From Antedon mediterranea (taxonomy: Eukaryota > Echinodermata > Crinoidea > Comatulida > Antedonidae), in contig NC_092677.1 in the NCBI RefSeq assembly GCF_964355755.1, forward strand, positions 5,151,001-5,215,000: a stretch of 64,000 nt of DNA. The letters are read 5' to 3'. Below the pieces are notes generated by a model. That model was not told the DNA's origin and did no database searches. It saw only the letters and a list, made by a program, of their open reading frames with translations. Each line of letters begins with the position of its first letter. Within the stretch, counting starts at the first letter, position 1. A program made the translations under genes and the position numbers. This document shows positions 50,101 through 61,700 of this stretch, piece after piece.

Positions 50101-50795
50101 ACGACCATCAATACAGCCACCAGAGTTTCACATTATTTTTCTGTATATAAACTGTTCCCTACTATCACGTCTGCCGTCGCCTCTGTCACCAAATGAAGCT
50201 ACTAGTCCTTGATACTGATGATTTTTGCATTCGATTTAAATTTCTTCCTTTTCCTATAAACATGATAACATTAAGATTAGTTAAAATAAGTGTTTCTGAT
50301 TGTCTTTGGCCAGTTTAATAGTGATGTAAAGCAAGAATTTTATATGTTTACTTCTACTTTTGCAATGTATACTACTTTATTAGACGTAGGCTTGAAATAT
50401 CCCTCATCATCTCTGTCGACATCAGAGCTTGCTGAAACTTGGAGTCCTTGACTTGATAGTGATGTTGTTGACGTTCGATTTCTCTTGCTTCTCGCTGTTA
50501 ACAAATAAAATAATATATAGGTAAGTAAACGTGTATTGTTTATTTGGATAGCTTGTTATTCTATTATAGTTTTAGGTTGTTACTCTATGCTGAAATTTGA
50601 ATTGGTTAGCCTAACTTAGCATTTTTATTCAAATTGCTTTTGATTGCAATTCAATATAAAACCTGTGCCTTGTTTAGCCGAAATTGAATATAGAACGCTA
50701 ACAAAATGTTTACTTGTATTCTCGTTCTAGATCTTGCTTTATTTAACATCCTGGTATCACCAGACTTCACTTGTATTTCATTTCCATTCCCTTAT
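50100..50795 (-). pseudogene. Duplicated cytoplasmic tail of the Ig receptor
   Basis: Minus-strand remnants match the receptor at 58.8-60.3 kb in the same exon order. About 50795-50728 gives LNKARSRTRIQ before GTAAAC. About 50495-50388 gives QGLQVSASSDVD..DDEGYFKPTSNKV before GTATAC, but only after a frameshift from REAREIERQQHH. About 50260-50130 gives IECKNHQYQGL preceded by an in-frame TAA. The NPQY motif has become NHQY. No TM or Ig exons accompany it. It is a partial, decayed duplicate. Confidence 0.7.
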
Positions 50796-51689
50796 TTTTC
50801 TAGGCGATGTGTTTACTGAACAAGTTAAAACACACAGGTAGAATGATTTTCTTTTTTTTGTCTTGTGTGAGTTCTTCTCACGTTTATTTAAATTCTCATT
50901 GATGAATATATTATATACATATAAGTACATTTGTGACAATTAAAAGTAAGTGTTTAGAGTAGTTAAAATACCGGTATATTTACATAATAAGATGCCAGAA
51001 TTCATTATATTAACCATATATTTTCTCATTTAAAATTTTAGATACGATGTTAATTAAGTAGAAATGAAAAATGGCGGTAAAATACATGATTAAAATTGTC
51101 TTGTTAAACTATCTTATTTGTGATCTTATTTGTGTTCGAGTTTGTGTTCGAGTAGAGAGGCTATAAACTCAGGGGAGGAAAATGTAGTATCCTCCCTTTT
51201 CACCAAGATAAGATGGATGGTATGAAAAAAAGAGGAATGCAATAGGTTGAAAGTTAGTTATTTAGAATGATAGCATGAAATGGTATATTTAATGGAAACC
51301 GTAAGGTTAGAGTCCATACACGGTGCAAGTCCAAGATGCAATTTTGGCTCTGTGTGTATGTGAGACGCTTCATACCCGATGTCATCTTAGTACAACTACT
51401 ACTTACAATTTGTATTTACGGTATAACATATTATAGTAGTATAGAAGTATATATATTGAACAAATACACATACCTATAGATTAAATTGACACGTATACGA
51501 TATAAAATAATGCAAATATAGAAAGATATATATGTAAAACAAATACCAATACCTACAGATTATATTGACATGCTACATGTATTTGAACTATTGTCATCTT
51601 AAAAAGGTATACTGTATGTGATGCTTATAAACAGATTTTACGTTGATATGCAGGATTTGTGTCCATTATGATAAGGTAAGAAAGAAAAA

Positions 51690-52970
51690 GGAATCGATAA
51701 AATAATTAAATTATTAACATCAAGTCTTTAGATAGTTTTAATAATTTATCTTTTAGGTTATTCGTCCATTTCTTCTGAGCCTTATGTAAATTATTCATAA
51801 ATTCATTTGTTAATAAATGCTTTAATTCATAGTAAAATAATCTCCAAATTATTTTTGATTCCTGATTTTGTTTCTTTTCTTTTCTTATTACTAAACACGA
51901 TTTATAGATGCAAAAAGTAAATATTGAAATAAGTTCATTTACAGTTTTCGTTTCCGATCCTTTAACAATATTACGCCAGGTTATATCAATCTTTTGTACA
52001 AAACAGTTTGAGATCAAAAACTTAAATACAATCCATATGGGTTTAATCTTATTACATGAAAATAACAAATGTTTTTCATTTTCAATTTCACTATTACATC
52101 TTTCACATATGTCATTCATTGAAAGTTTCCAAATTTTTAACTTACTTTTACACGCAAGAATACGATGTAGTAGTTTGAAATTGAATTGCGCGACTTTTGT
52201 GATATGTGTCATAGAAAACACCTTGTTATACCATACGGTATCCCATGCAAAAGTGTAATTTTGAAATTCTATTTCCCATTTTTCTTGTGCTATAGGAGTT
52301 GATATTATATTTTCCACAAATAAATTATAAAATAGTTTTGCATTAAGTTGTTTTGTATGAAGCCAAAAGCAATCGGTGTTTGTTTGATTATTTACATTAT
52401 TCACCATTCAAAATAATTTCCTTCCATGATTGTGGTATAGCATTCATTAGCCCTATATATTCAATTAATCCATTTTGTTTCTGTGATAGTAATGGTAACA
52501 CTTCATTCATTGGTAATAATATATTCTCCTTAATTATGTCATTCATTGTTCTAAAGCCTGCATCAAGCCAAACTTTGAAATAGATTGACTTTCTATTTAA
52601 CTGTATACATTTATTTTCCCACAATTGTTGGTTTTTAACGTCTTCAATGTTTTGTGGGTCAGACCAGTTAAAGTTGTTAATATTAACTATAGCAATTATC
52701 ATTTCTCTATAGAAAACAGGCAATAATTTTAGATCAGGATGCTCTTCATTGTTAATTTGAGTGATATTAACAGTATACTTAATAGGGTGCATAAAATAAC
52801 TCGGTATACATTTCCATTTTCCTGGATCTGGGCTAAGGAGTCGCTTAACCCAATTTAACTTCAATGCTTTGACTTTTGCATTCAAATTAATCATATTTAA
52901 ACCACCTTTATCTGTTTTTCTATTGAGTGTGGTAAAATGATTTTCATTAAAAAAACACAAATCATTTTAA
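51690..52970 (-). mobile_element. 5'-truncated L1/Tx1-like LINE fragment
   Basis: Two overlapping minus-strand frames. 52960-52397 includes KGGLNMINLNAKVKALKLNWVKRL-type wording (landmark ALKLNWVKRLL) and ends IPQSWKEIILNGE. 52407-51706 resumes MVNNVNNQTN and carries a zinc-binding C-terminus, CERCNSEIENEKHLLFSC. A single-base frameshift at about 52400 separates them. This is the post-RT region of L1/Tx1-type elements; the RT itself is absent. It lies in the gap where copy-2 sialidase exon 4 is missing. Confidence 0.75.
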
Positions 52971-54011
52971 ATGAAAAGGAAACAAGGTAATTAGTATTGT
53001 GTTGACCAACAAACATTGGCAAACATTGTTTGCTGGTTATTATGTTTCTTACATTTAAGCAATCAATTATTAAGTTTCATTTGCTATGTTATTACCAATG
53101 ACATTAATATCAAAGAACATTTTGTAAATTGTATTTAGAAACAACTACGGTACAAAAGATGTCTCCAAAAAGTGGACAAGTTGATTCTAAAAATGTAAAA
53201 CATGTTTTTAAAGTAATTCTACACATTTACTATACAGTTTTCAGAATCTAGTACCAATTGTGACAGATAAGGAAAATGGAAAAGTGATTCTAATGTGTGT
53301 TAGACAAAATAACAACAAAAAAGAAATGAAGATAATAAGGATGAAATCTGATGATAATGGAGTCAACTGGACAGAACCAGAAGATGTACAATTTGATTTG
53401 AAAGGCTTACCCATAGATTTTATAAGTTAGTATAAGTTTATTTATTTGTATTGAAGTTGATATTAAATATCTGAGTTGTACATCATGGTTTTGAATTATG
53501 AATTAGTCATCTTAAGAACCATGGTGTGTGCCTCTATCTTAGTTTTTTCTGTTATTTATATTTTTCTAATGTCAGTACAAGTATTATTATTAAGATTATA
53601 AACCCATTTACTGATACCATACACAAAAAGCAACAATTAAAACAACCAGTTTTACACAAATGTTTTATGTAATTACCAAAATACTGATTTGTTATAGGGG
53701 TTTTATTTGTTTAAAGTTTTTTAATAAACATTTGTATAAAGAAAATTTTTACTTTTATCTATCTTGTTACTTATTGAAAAATGTTAATATATATTTGTTT
53801 TACTTTATGTAGTAAACAGTATAAATGTACTACAGTAATTAATGTGCAATTATATGAAATATGTATAAATTGTTTTTCAGGCCTTGGTCATGGGAAAATT
53901 GGCTGTTGAAGGAGTATGTAAGCTGAGGATATTGAGAGAATTATAGAAATTAATTTAATTAAGAAATCTTTTTAAAATTAAGGAGGTGCTCAAACATTTA
54001 TTATGTACATA

Positions 54012-54055
54012 AAGGTGGTTGTTGTTGAACTGTATAATTCAACAACAACCACCTT
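54012..54055. repeat. Perfect 18-bp stem hairpin
   Basis: The arms AAGGTGGTTGTTGTTGAA and its exact complement are separated by CTGTATAA. It lies where copy-2 sialidase exon 7 should be, and its right arm leads into the remnant TLGGHTQ coding sequence. Confidence 0.85.
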
Positions 54056-55260
54056 GGGAGGACACACACAAGTAAGAAACTTGGAAATGCCCAGGGTTTC
54101 ATTTCTAATTACAACATTTTAGTGCCACTGTGTCAAAAACCAGTATATGATTTGCTTATTAGGTTGTTGAATATGCAAATGATGATGTTTACATCAGCTG
54201 TTCATTGGAGGGACTGTAAACAACGTTTCCATGTATACGGTGATGAAGGATTTTTAAAAAGCGTTTGATGTCAAGACTGAGGATGCACACCAGGTGTACT
54301 CAACAATTTTTTTTTATTTGTGTCCCTTTTATAGTTTCATTATATCAATCAACGAGGCAGAGCTGAAATATAAAAAAAAATATTTTATATTCAACGAATG
54401 CAAATTATTCATAAATTCATATTGAATCATTGCTGAAGTATATGCCAGGATGCTAGGCCATTAAAAATGGCAGGGCTCCAATGCAGCGTTCTGGAACCAT
54501 TGCAACATGTAACTTGATAACAAACTGCTTATGTAATTTTTGTACACATTATAAGTTTAGATTTTATTTTCTATTCTAATATGAGATGTGGTTGTAATAA
54601 TAAATCCTGATCAATTGTTTTTGTTATAATTGTGAAACTGCTACCCCCCATATTCATTAATAATCAATTCATCAACAAGCAAGAATTTGGTGAGCGATAG
54701 CACACAATAAACTCATTTTGCGATAAGATTTTCTTTTAGAGGTAATTTGATTTCCACGATGAAAATTCTGTTCTATTCTACACAAGTTACCTGCATTTAT
54801 TAGCGTGTGGCCGGTATATAGTATCACACGTTTGCCTTGTGTGTAATAAAATCGGTTTTTTGGCTGAAATTTTTATTATAGAGGATATGCGAAACAAGCA
54901 TACCCCATAGTTACTTTAACATTATTTAATGATAATATCATTTTATGTTATTTTGGATTATATTATTATCTAGGGTGGTATTGTACGCTTACCAACAAAG
55001 ACAAATAAGTTCTACCAAATAGCAATGGCAAGTCATGGAAATGAAACAAATAAGGATCTTACACTTTACCTAAGTGAAGATGGTTGTAAAACCTGGTCTC
55101 AGTTTTACACGCTAGGTGCAGTGAATGCAGAAGAATCTGACCTAGCTTACTACAGTGTAAAAAAAAGGGAAAGAAGAAGCAAAAGGAATAGTGTGTGTTT
55201 ACAGTTATGGTTCAGAAACAAAGGGGTATAATATTGGAATGCAGTTGATGTTTGGTAAAT

Positions 55261-56414
55261 AATTAATTATGCCGGAAAAAAGAAATTCAGAAAAAGTTCA
55301 ATGCCTTTCCAAACCATGGCCACATTTTATTATTTGACTCTTTTATGTTTTGCTATATTTTGTCTTTGAATAATTCAGAATTTCCATAAACTTTAAAAAA
55401 AAAATGTTGTTTTTCTGTGGGTTCATTTATTCAACAAATTCACAGCAAATTGGATTATTAGCATTACAAAAATTGCACATAGAATATAATACTTACTGCA
55501 AATAGTCTGGAAAGAATTATTTAATTAACTTAAATATAATATTTTTACCGTAGTATTACAGTGGTGGTTAGGAAGCAAGTGTACTAATTAAATTACTTAG
55601 AAGTTTAGAATATATATTTCAAATTCCAAATTGTGAGAAAAAAGTCATACAAACATTTTAGACTTTAGATTTTATTAGAATTGCTAATAAAGAGTTAGCT
55701 GTCATTCGCGAATCACTATATTATTATGGGGTTTGTCTTTGAATAATTCAGAATTATTATGTGGTTGGGATATAAAGTAACTACATTATTTTATATCCTT
55801 TTTTGTTATTAGATTTTACAATTTCCATATCTTTAGTAGGGGCCAACTTTTAACATTAATATCATATGTATTATGTATGTAATGTATTAAGTAGTATAAG
55901 TACTATATTATTATAGTTTTTGAACATTCCTTTTCTTTTAATTCTCCTGTGCTCTGTAGTCTTGTTTGCCGTGTTGTAAATATTGATGTTCATGTCCCAT
56001 TTATAAATCTTCTCCACTGTTTTCATACTTTAATCATTTCCATGATAATAACAATAATAGTAATAATAACAATAGTTCATTCTTAACCCGGTCATTTTTG
56101 TGTGCCATACTATTTTGAACAAGATGTGCATAAACCGAACGTCATACGTTTTGCATAGTTCTTCAAAATAATTAATTTACTTATACAAAACATGAACTTC
56201 TATGTCACTGCAACAGTGATGAATGAATAATTTGTGATGAAGTCACAGAGACTACGTGAACATGAACCAAATAAAAAAAAACGCCGCGAAGAAACAGCAG
56301 TCAAAATAAGCTCCGCGCTGAAAGAAAATGTAATTATCATTTACAGAATTAAACACGGAGTAAAACAAGTGTTTTTTAATTGATTAAAATACCTGTATTG
56401 TGCTTCTTTTCATA
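55261..56414. other. Intergenic, nothing recognised
   Basis: AT-rich. A short wording TTTGTCTTTGAATAATTCAGAATT occurs at about 55360 and again at about 55733. There is no exon. Confidence 0.5.
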
Positions 56415-57095
56415 GTGCATTACACCTACATTTTTATTCTATTATGGCGTATAATTACCGAATGGTAGAAAGAAGCAGCGGCGACGGTAATAGCGTGTGT
56501 TTACACCTACATTTGTATTCTATTATGGCGTATCACCAAATGGTAGAAAGAAGCAGCAGCACCGACGACGGGAATAGCGTGTGTTTACACCTACATTTGT
56601 ATTCTATTATGGCGTATATCACCAAATGGTAGAAAGAAGCAGCAGCAGCGACGGAAATAGCGTGTCTTTACACCTACATTTGTATTCTATTATGGCGTAT
56701 ATCACCAAATGGTAGAAAGAAGCAGCAGCAGCGACGGAAATAGCGTGTGTTTACACCTACATTTGTATTCTATTATGGCGTATCACCAAATGGTAGAAAG
56801 AAGCAGCAGCACCGACGACGGGAATAGCGTGTGTTTACACCTACATTTGTATTCTATTATGGCGTATATCACCAAATGGTAGAAAGAAGCAGCAGCAGCA
56901 GCGACGGTAATAGCGTGTGTTTACACCTACATTTGTATTCTATTATGGCGTATCACCAAATGGTAGAAAGAAGCAGCAGCAGCAGCGACGGTAATAGCGT
57001 GTGTTTACACCTACATTTGTATTCTATTATGGCGTATCACCAAATGGTAGAAAGAAGCAGCAGTGGCGACGGTAATAGCGTGTGTTTACTGCTAT
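56415..57095. repeat. Minisatellite, unit ~80-90 bp, 8 copies
   Basis: Each unit contains TACACCTACATTTGTATTC, TATTATGGCGTAT, ATGGTAGAAAGAAGCAGC, a variable (AGC)n of 1-5 triplets, and GACGG(T/A)AATAGCGTGT. Unit length varies because the internal AGC microsatellite expands in threes, so frames stay open locally. No start context or splice support makes this a gene. Confidence 0.9.
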
Positions 57096-58783
57096 TGCTC
57101 TGGAAAATTATGCAAAGAGGACAACACAGAAAAATTCTGAAAAAAGGGAACGTGATACGATGGGTCTTGTTTCCACAACATTGCATGTTGATTACATATG
57201 CATGTTTCAGCAGTGAGAGGGTTTAATGATTATGATGGTACTGTGTGTGGACGTGACTCTTTACCCTTCAGATATTTTAGAAAATGGTAGAGTTTGGTTC
57301 AATTGCTTATAATAGGAGGCCTATACTTAATGCCTATAATAACATTTCAATCCTAGTTCAAAGTTAAAAATCTGTTATTGCATTCAATTGTGATTGAATG
57401 TTACAAGTTAATAAAAATATTAAAACATTAAGATAAACATTTACACTAAAACAGTTTTAATTAATGTATAATAATATATAAAAGCTATAATACATGCAAA
57501 CATTATAGTAAAATTTGTCGAAAATTCAAATACTAATGTAAGTGGAATATAAAATGTCTCCTTATTCTACAACTGTTTTGATCAATCATCACCTGATTTC
57601 ATCAACAGCTATTAGTATAGGCTAGATGATAATAATAAGCAAGACTCTAAATACACATATAATTATAACGCCAATAAACCAACTTTTTGATAAATTACGT
57701 TTGCTCTCAATCAACACGCTCCTCCTTTACCCTCTTGAACATAATATAATGTATTTGTTTCGATTTCGTAAAAAGAAGTCATTTTATTCTCGCTTTTTAA
57801 ACTAACTTCTGAGACAGGTAGTTAATAAGTTCGATTATATGCTCCTTGTTTTCCAGTTAAAATTATTATTTCTGCTACTCGGAAAAGTGTATTGTTTAAT
57901 TATTCAAATAGTGTAGTAAGAAAGGTACTGGCCACAAATGTATTGTTGATTGTTGTTAATATCAGGCAACACTGTGATTTTACTCTGCAGCAGCTGTGTC
58001 AGTTATTTCTAGCCTTCTGATTATAAACATGTTGCTAATTTATGTTTTATATTTTATACGGCAATAATATGACTTATTACATGTCTTAAAATGCCTCTCT
58101 GTAAAATAATTGTATACAGAAATGGTATCTCACTGGGTAGTTTAAACAATCCCCTTACTGACGTGCTTATTTAAATACTAATCGTATAGCACAAAAAATA
58201 ATCCTCAAAAATTGTGAAACACAAAGGAACTGTAGATTGATTATTAGAATATAATTAATATATTTTGTTGCTGTACATTTAAACTATGCGAGAAAAACAG
58301 TACAATTGAGAATAAACTATAATGAGCGTGTACATTTCTACCTATTTTACAATGCTCTAATTGTATTAGTAGGCCTAGTCCCCTAGATGACTATACATTG
58401 TTTTTTAGAATATAATTTTGTTGCTGTACATGGCCTTTAAACTACTACGCGAGAAAAAAGTACAATTGAGAATAAACTATGAGCGTGTACACAAATTTAA
58501 GTATAAACATTTCTACCTATTTTACAATGCTCTAGTTATATTAGTAGGAGGCCTACTCCCCTATAAATGATAATAACGAGAATAAACAAAACTTATTTTA
58601 TACATAAATTACGCTTAAGCAGCTTTCGATTGTTATTGTACTGTATATGTTTGTTTTGTTATGACTCTCATATACTCACAGAAAACCATTTTGTATAAGA
58701 CTTTCGCTTATATGTTTCCTCGTTTACCATCTACTTTATCTTTTATATTTATTTCCTTCCTTCAGAATTAAACAACATTTTAT
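57096..58783. other. Intergenic / receptor 3' flank, ~153-bp tandem duplication
   Basis: About 58251-58395 recurs at about 58405-58560, with shared TTTTGTTGCTGTACA, ACAATTGAGAATAAACTAT and ATTTCTACCTATTTTACAAT. This lies just 3' of the receptor stop and could be in its 3' UTR. Nothing else is seen. Confidence 0.55.
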
Positions 58784-61700
58784 TTAGTTATAGAACTGTT
58801 GAGAATAATGTGGTTCTTGAGTCTTTCCTTTTTGTGACGTACTAGTAACACTATCACGTGACATATGTCCTTCGTACTGGGGATTTTGACATTCTATTTC
58901 AATCTTTCCTCCTCTTTTCTGAAAACAATAACATGGATTATTATTTTGATTAATTGATTTTAAAAAATTAAAACTAATAATTAATCATCTTTAATGGACC
59001 TTGGCAGTAGATAGAACATCAATTTCATTGACTTCTTCAAACCCAAAAAACTTTTACAATTACAATTAATTGATTATTAAATCAGTTAGTGCCACACTCC
59101 AATTATTGTAGTATAGTGATCATAAAAATGTTAACCTCTAGTTTGCGCACTTCTTTCTGTGACGCATTAACGTGTTTATCTTTTTTTCTGTGTTTATTAG
59201 AAACTCCCTGCAGTCCTTGGTATTGAGGATTTTTTATTTCTATTTCATAAAAAAATAAATAAGTTAACATTGGTTGAAATGAAATACATAATACCCCAAT
59301 TTATTAATTTTTTAATACATACTACTTTATTAGACGTAGGCTTGGTATATCCATCGTCGTCCACGCAAGAGCTTGCTGACTCTTTCAGACCTTGGTACTG
59401 AGGATTTTTGCATTCGATTTCTATCACTTCTTAGTCGTTAGTTATAAGGGTATTGTTAAACGTCTTATGTGGCGATGCCCAGTGACATTATGGTTCGTTT
59501 AAAATGTTATAATTGTATTTTTGAAATACATACTATTTTAGACGTAGGCTTGACATATCCTTCGTCATCTATGTCAACATCAGGGACTGCTAAAACTTGC
59601 AGTCCTTGGTACTGATGATGTTGACTTTTGAATTCTCTTTCTCTCTGTTAAACAATAGATGGTCATGATCGTTAGGTCCAAACATAAATAATTTGTATAT
59701 TTTGCTTTCAAAAGTGTATCACCTGTCTTAGAAATACGAAAATAACTAAACTAAATTTTAACTTGACTTGGTTAAAGTTAGGAACTCACTATTGACCTTA
59801 ACTACGATTTTGATTTCAACTCACTTAACTACACATCAATTTGTAGCCAGGGAATGGTAACCATTTTTGTTGATCACCCATGTTTCTACTAGTGACTTTT
59901 CGATACATACTACCTTATTAGACGTGGGTCTGACATATCCCTCGTCATCTAAGTCGACATCATTGTTTGCCGAATTAACTTGCAGATCTTGGTAGTGATG
60001 ACGTTCAGGCTCGCTTAATCCTCTCTGATAAATAAATGGTTTGTGTTAGTATTATTGATGTTTAGTTGTGGTATTTGATATATAATTATGAGAAAAAAAA
60101 TTAAACTAGCACAATTGACTTTAAGATACGATAGTTTACATAGAAAGTTTACCTGTATTCTTGTCCTGGATCTTGCTTTATTTGACGTCCTGTTAGCACT
60201 AGCCTCCACTGTAGGACCTTTGTTGAGCTCTTTGTAATCTCCAGAATTTGAAGAAAATTGCAATGCTTGATTTTGTTGAGGAATTTTAGATTTTAAAAGG
60301 ATGTCTTCTTTTATTCGTTTTAGCTATAAAAATATCGGTAAACGCAGATACTATCTAATTAAAGTTTATCTGTGCTTTCAATTATTATAAGTTTCAAGAA
60401 AGTTAATATTTCATAAAAATTTAAAAGTACTTACATAGATATATCGGGTTATTATAAACGTAGGAACAGAGCAAAGAATTGCAGTTATTGCTATAGTTAT
60501 CAATATACTAATTGCATACGAACAACCACCTATAAATGTCAATGTAAAATTTTGAAATAATGTTATCTAACAAAACAATGTTATACTACAGAAACAATTA
60601 CAAACGAAGTCACACAATTTCATACATGCAACGTGCATCAACGTGCACAATATTCATCTAAAGTAATTTAATATTAAATTAAAACATTATTCTTCAACGA
60701 AGCAAGTGGGAGTTAGAGTTTGTCATATTGTTATTACTTTCGTCGTGGTCGTCGGCGTGTTGTCATTAACAAAGAAATTACACTCGATAGGGTGTGTTGT
60801 AATTAAAATTACCTGCTGTGTTTTTTTCATTTTCTGCATAAAATGTAAAACTTGTTTGACATATTTTATTAGTTCCTAAAGATGATGAATTTTGTATTAT
60901 CAGTACTGCTGGCGGTTTCGGATAGTCCTCTGCTGTACATGTTACAAGATCATCTTCAGGTTTAAATGTTACAATGATATCTAAACAAAACGAGTAATAT
61001 AACCTTGAGTACTGTTAATATTCTTTATTCTTTATTTAGGGTCCCAAAAATATATTATTGAATTATTGTATATTTTATGAACTTTATATACCATATATAT
61101 ACAACTGTCTTCCTTCACTTGTTTTAGCATCATCTCCTTTAAACTGATCACTTTCTGCTTTACATGTATATCTGCCACCATCTTCTTCAGTAGCTGATTT
61201 AATCTTAAGAACTGACTCTGTACTGTTATTTGCAATATCATATCTAGAAGGGTTGTTGGTGTTGACTGTATGTCCATCTTTATACCAAGTAATGTAAGGA
61301 ATAGGATCACCATCATGTTTAATACAGGTAAAGGTCACTGATTGACATTCATTGATGACATTTGCTGACGCAGAAAGAAGTGGTTGATCCAAGTCTGAGA
61401 AAAATTTAATAAAGTATCCATGTTACAAACTTGTTCTAAATGTTTGTAACAATATACTTACTTATTTGTTTCTAGTTTTACATATCTTCGATCTTACTCT
61501 TTACATACAATATATACCGTAATTTTAGAAATAAATACATGTATCTATATGATAATTTGGGTTTGTTATTGTAAAACTCGTTAGTGGGTGAATGGATGAC
61601 GCCCTATAAATATCACAATGTGTATTAGATGTAGTTCCATGTAAACCTTTTGATTTCGTTTTTAAAGCGGTTTTAATTTTTCTATAAAATACATTTTACA

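Larger units (their letters stand above)
50804..55260 (+). pseudogene. Sialidase-like gene copy 2, decayed
   Basis: Remnants in order, paralogous to copy 1: 50804-50837 (FRIP-leading exon with a 15-nt in-frame deletion); the exon carrying YPAVVF is missing; 53238-53425 (NLVPIVTDKENGKVILMCVRQ, Asp box KSDDNGVNW, donor weakened to GTTAGT); 53888 onwards (deleted and frame-shifted); 54055-54072 (only TLGGHTQ); 54163 onwards (VVEYANDDVYISCSLEGL then TAA); 54974-55228. The last exon keeps the C-terminal half that copy 1 lacks: GGIVRLPTKTN, Asp box LSEDGCKTW and ESDLAYYSV. An A8 run near 55159-55166 is one base too long. Past it the other frame continues SYGSETKGYNIGMQ to a TAA near 55260, as expected for a sialidase C-terminus. 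The usual nucleophilic Tyr (YSDL) is Glu (ESDL). Confidence 0.75.

Noticed and set aside
56831-57226. 131-codon open frame with repeated MVERSSS..LHLYSI units
   Set aside because: It lies wholly within the minisatellite, and its openness follows from unit lengths divisible by three.
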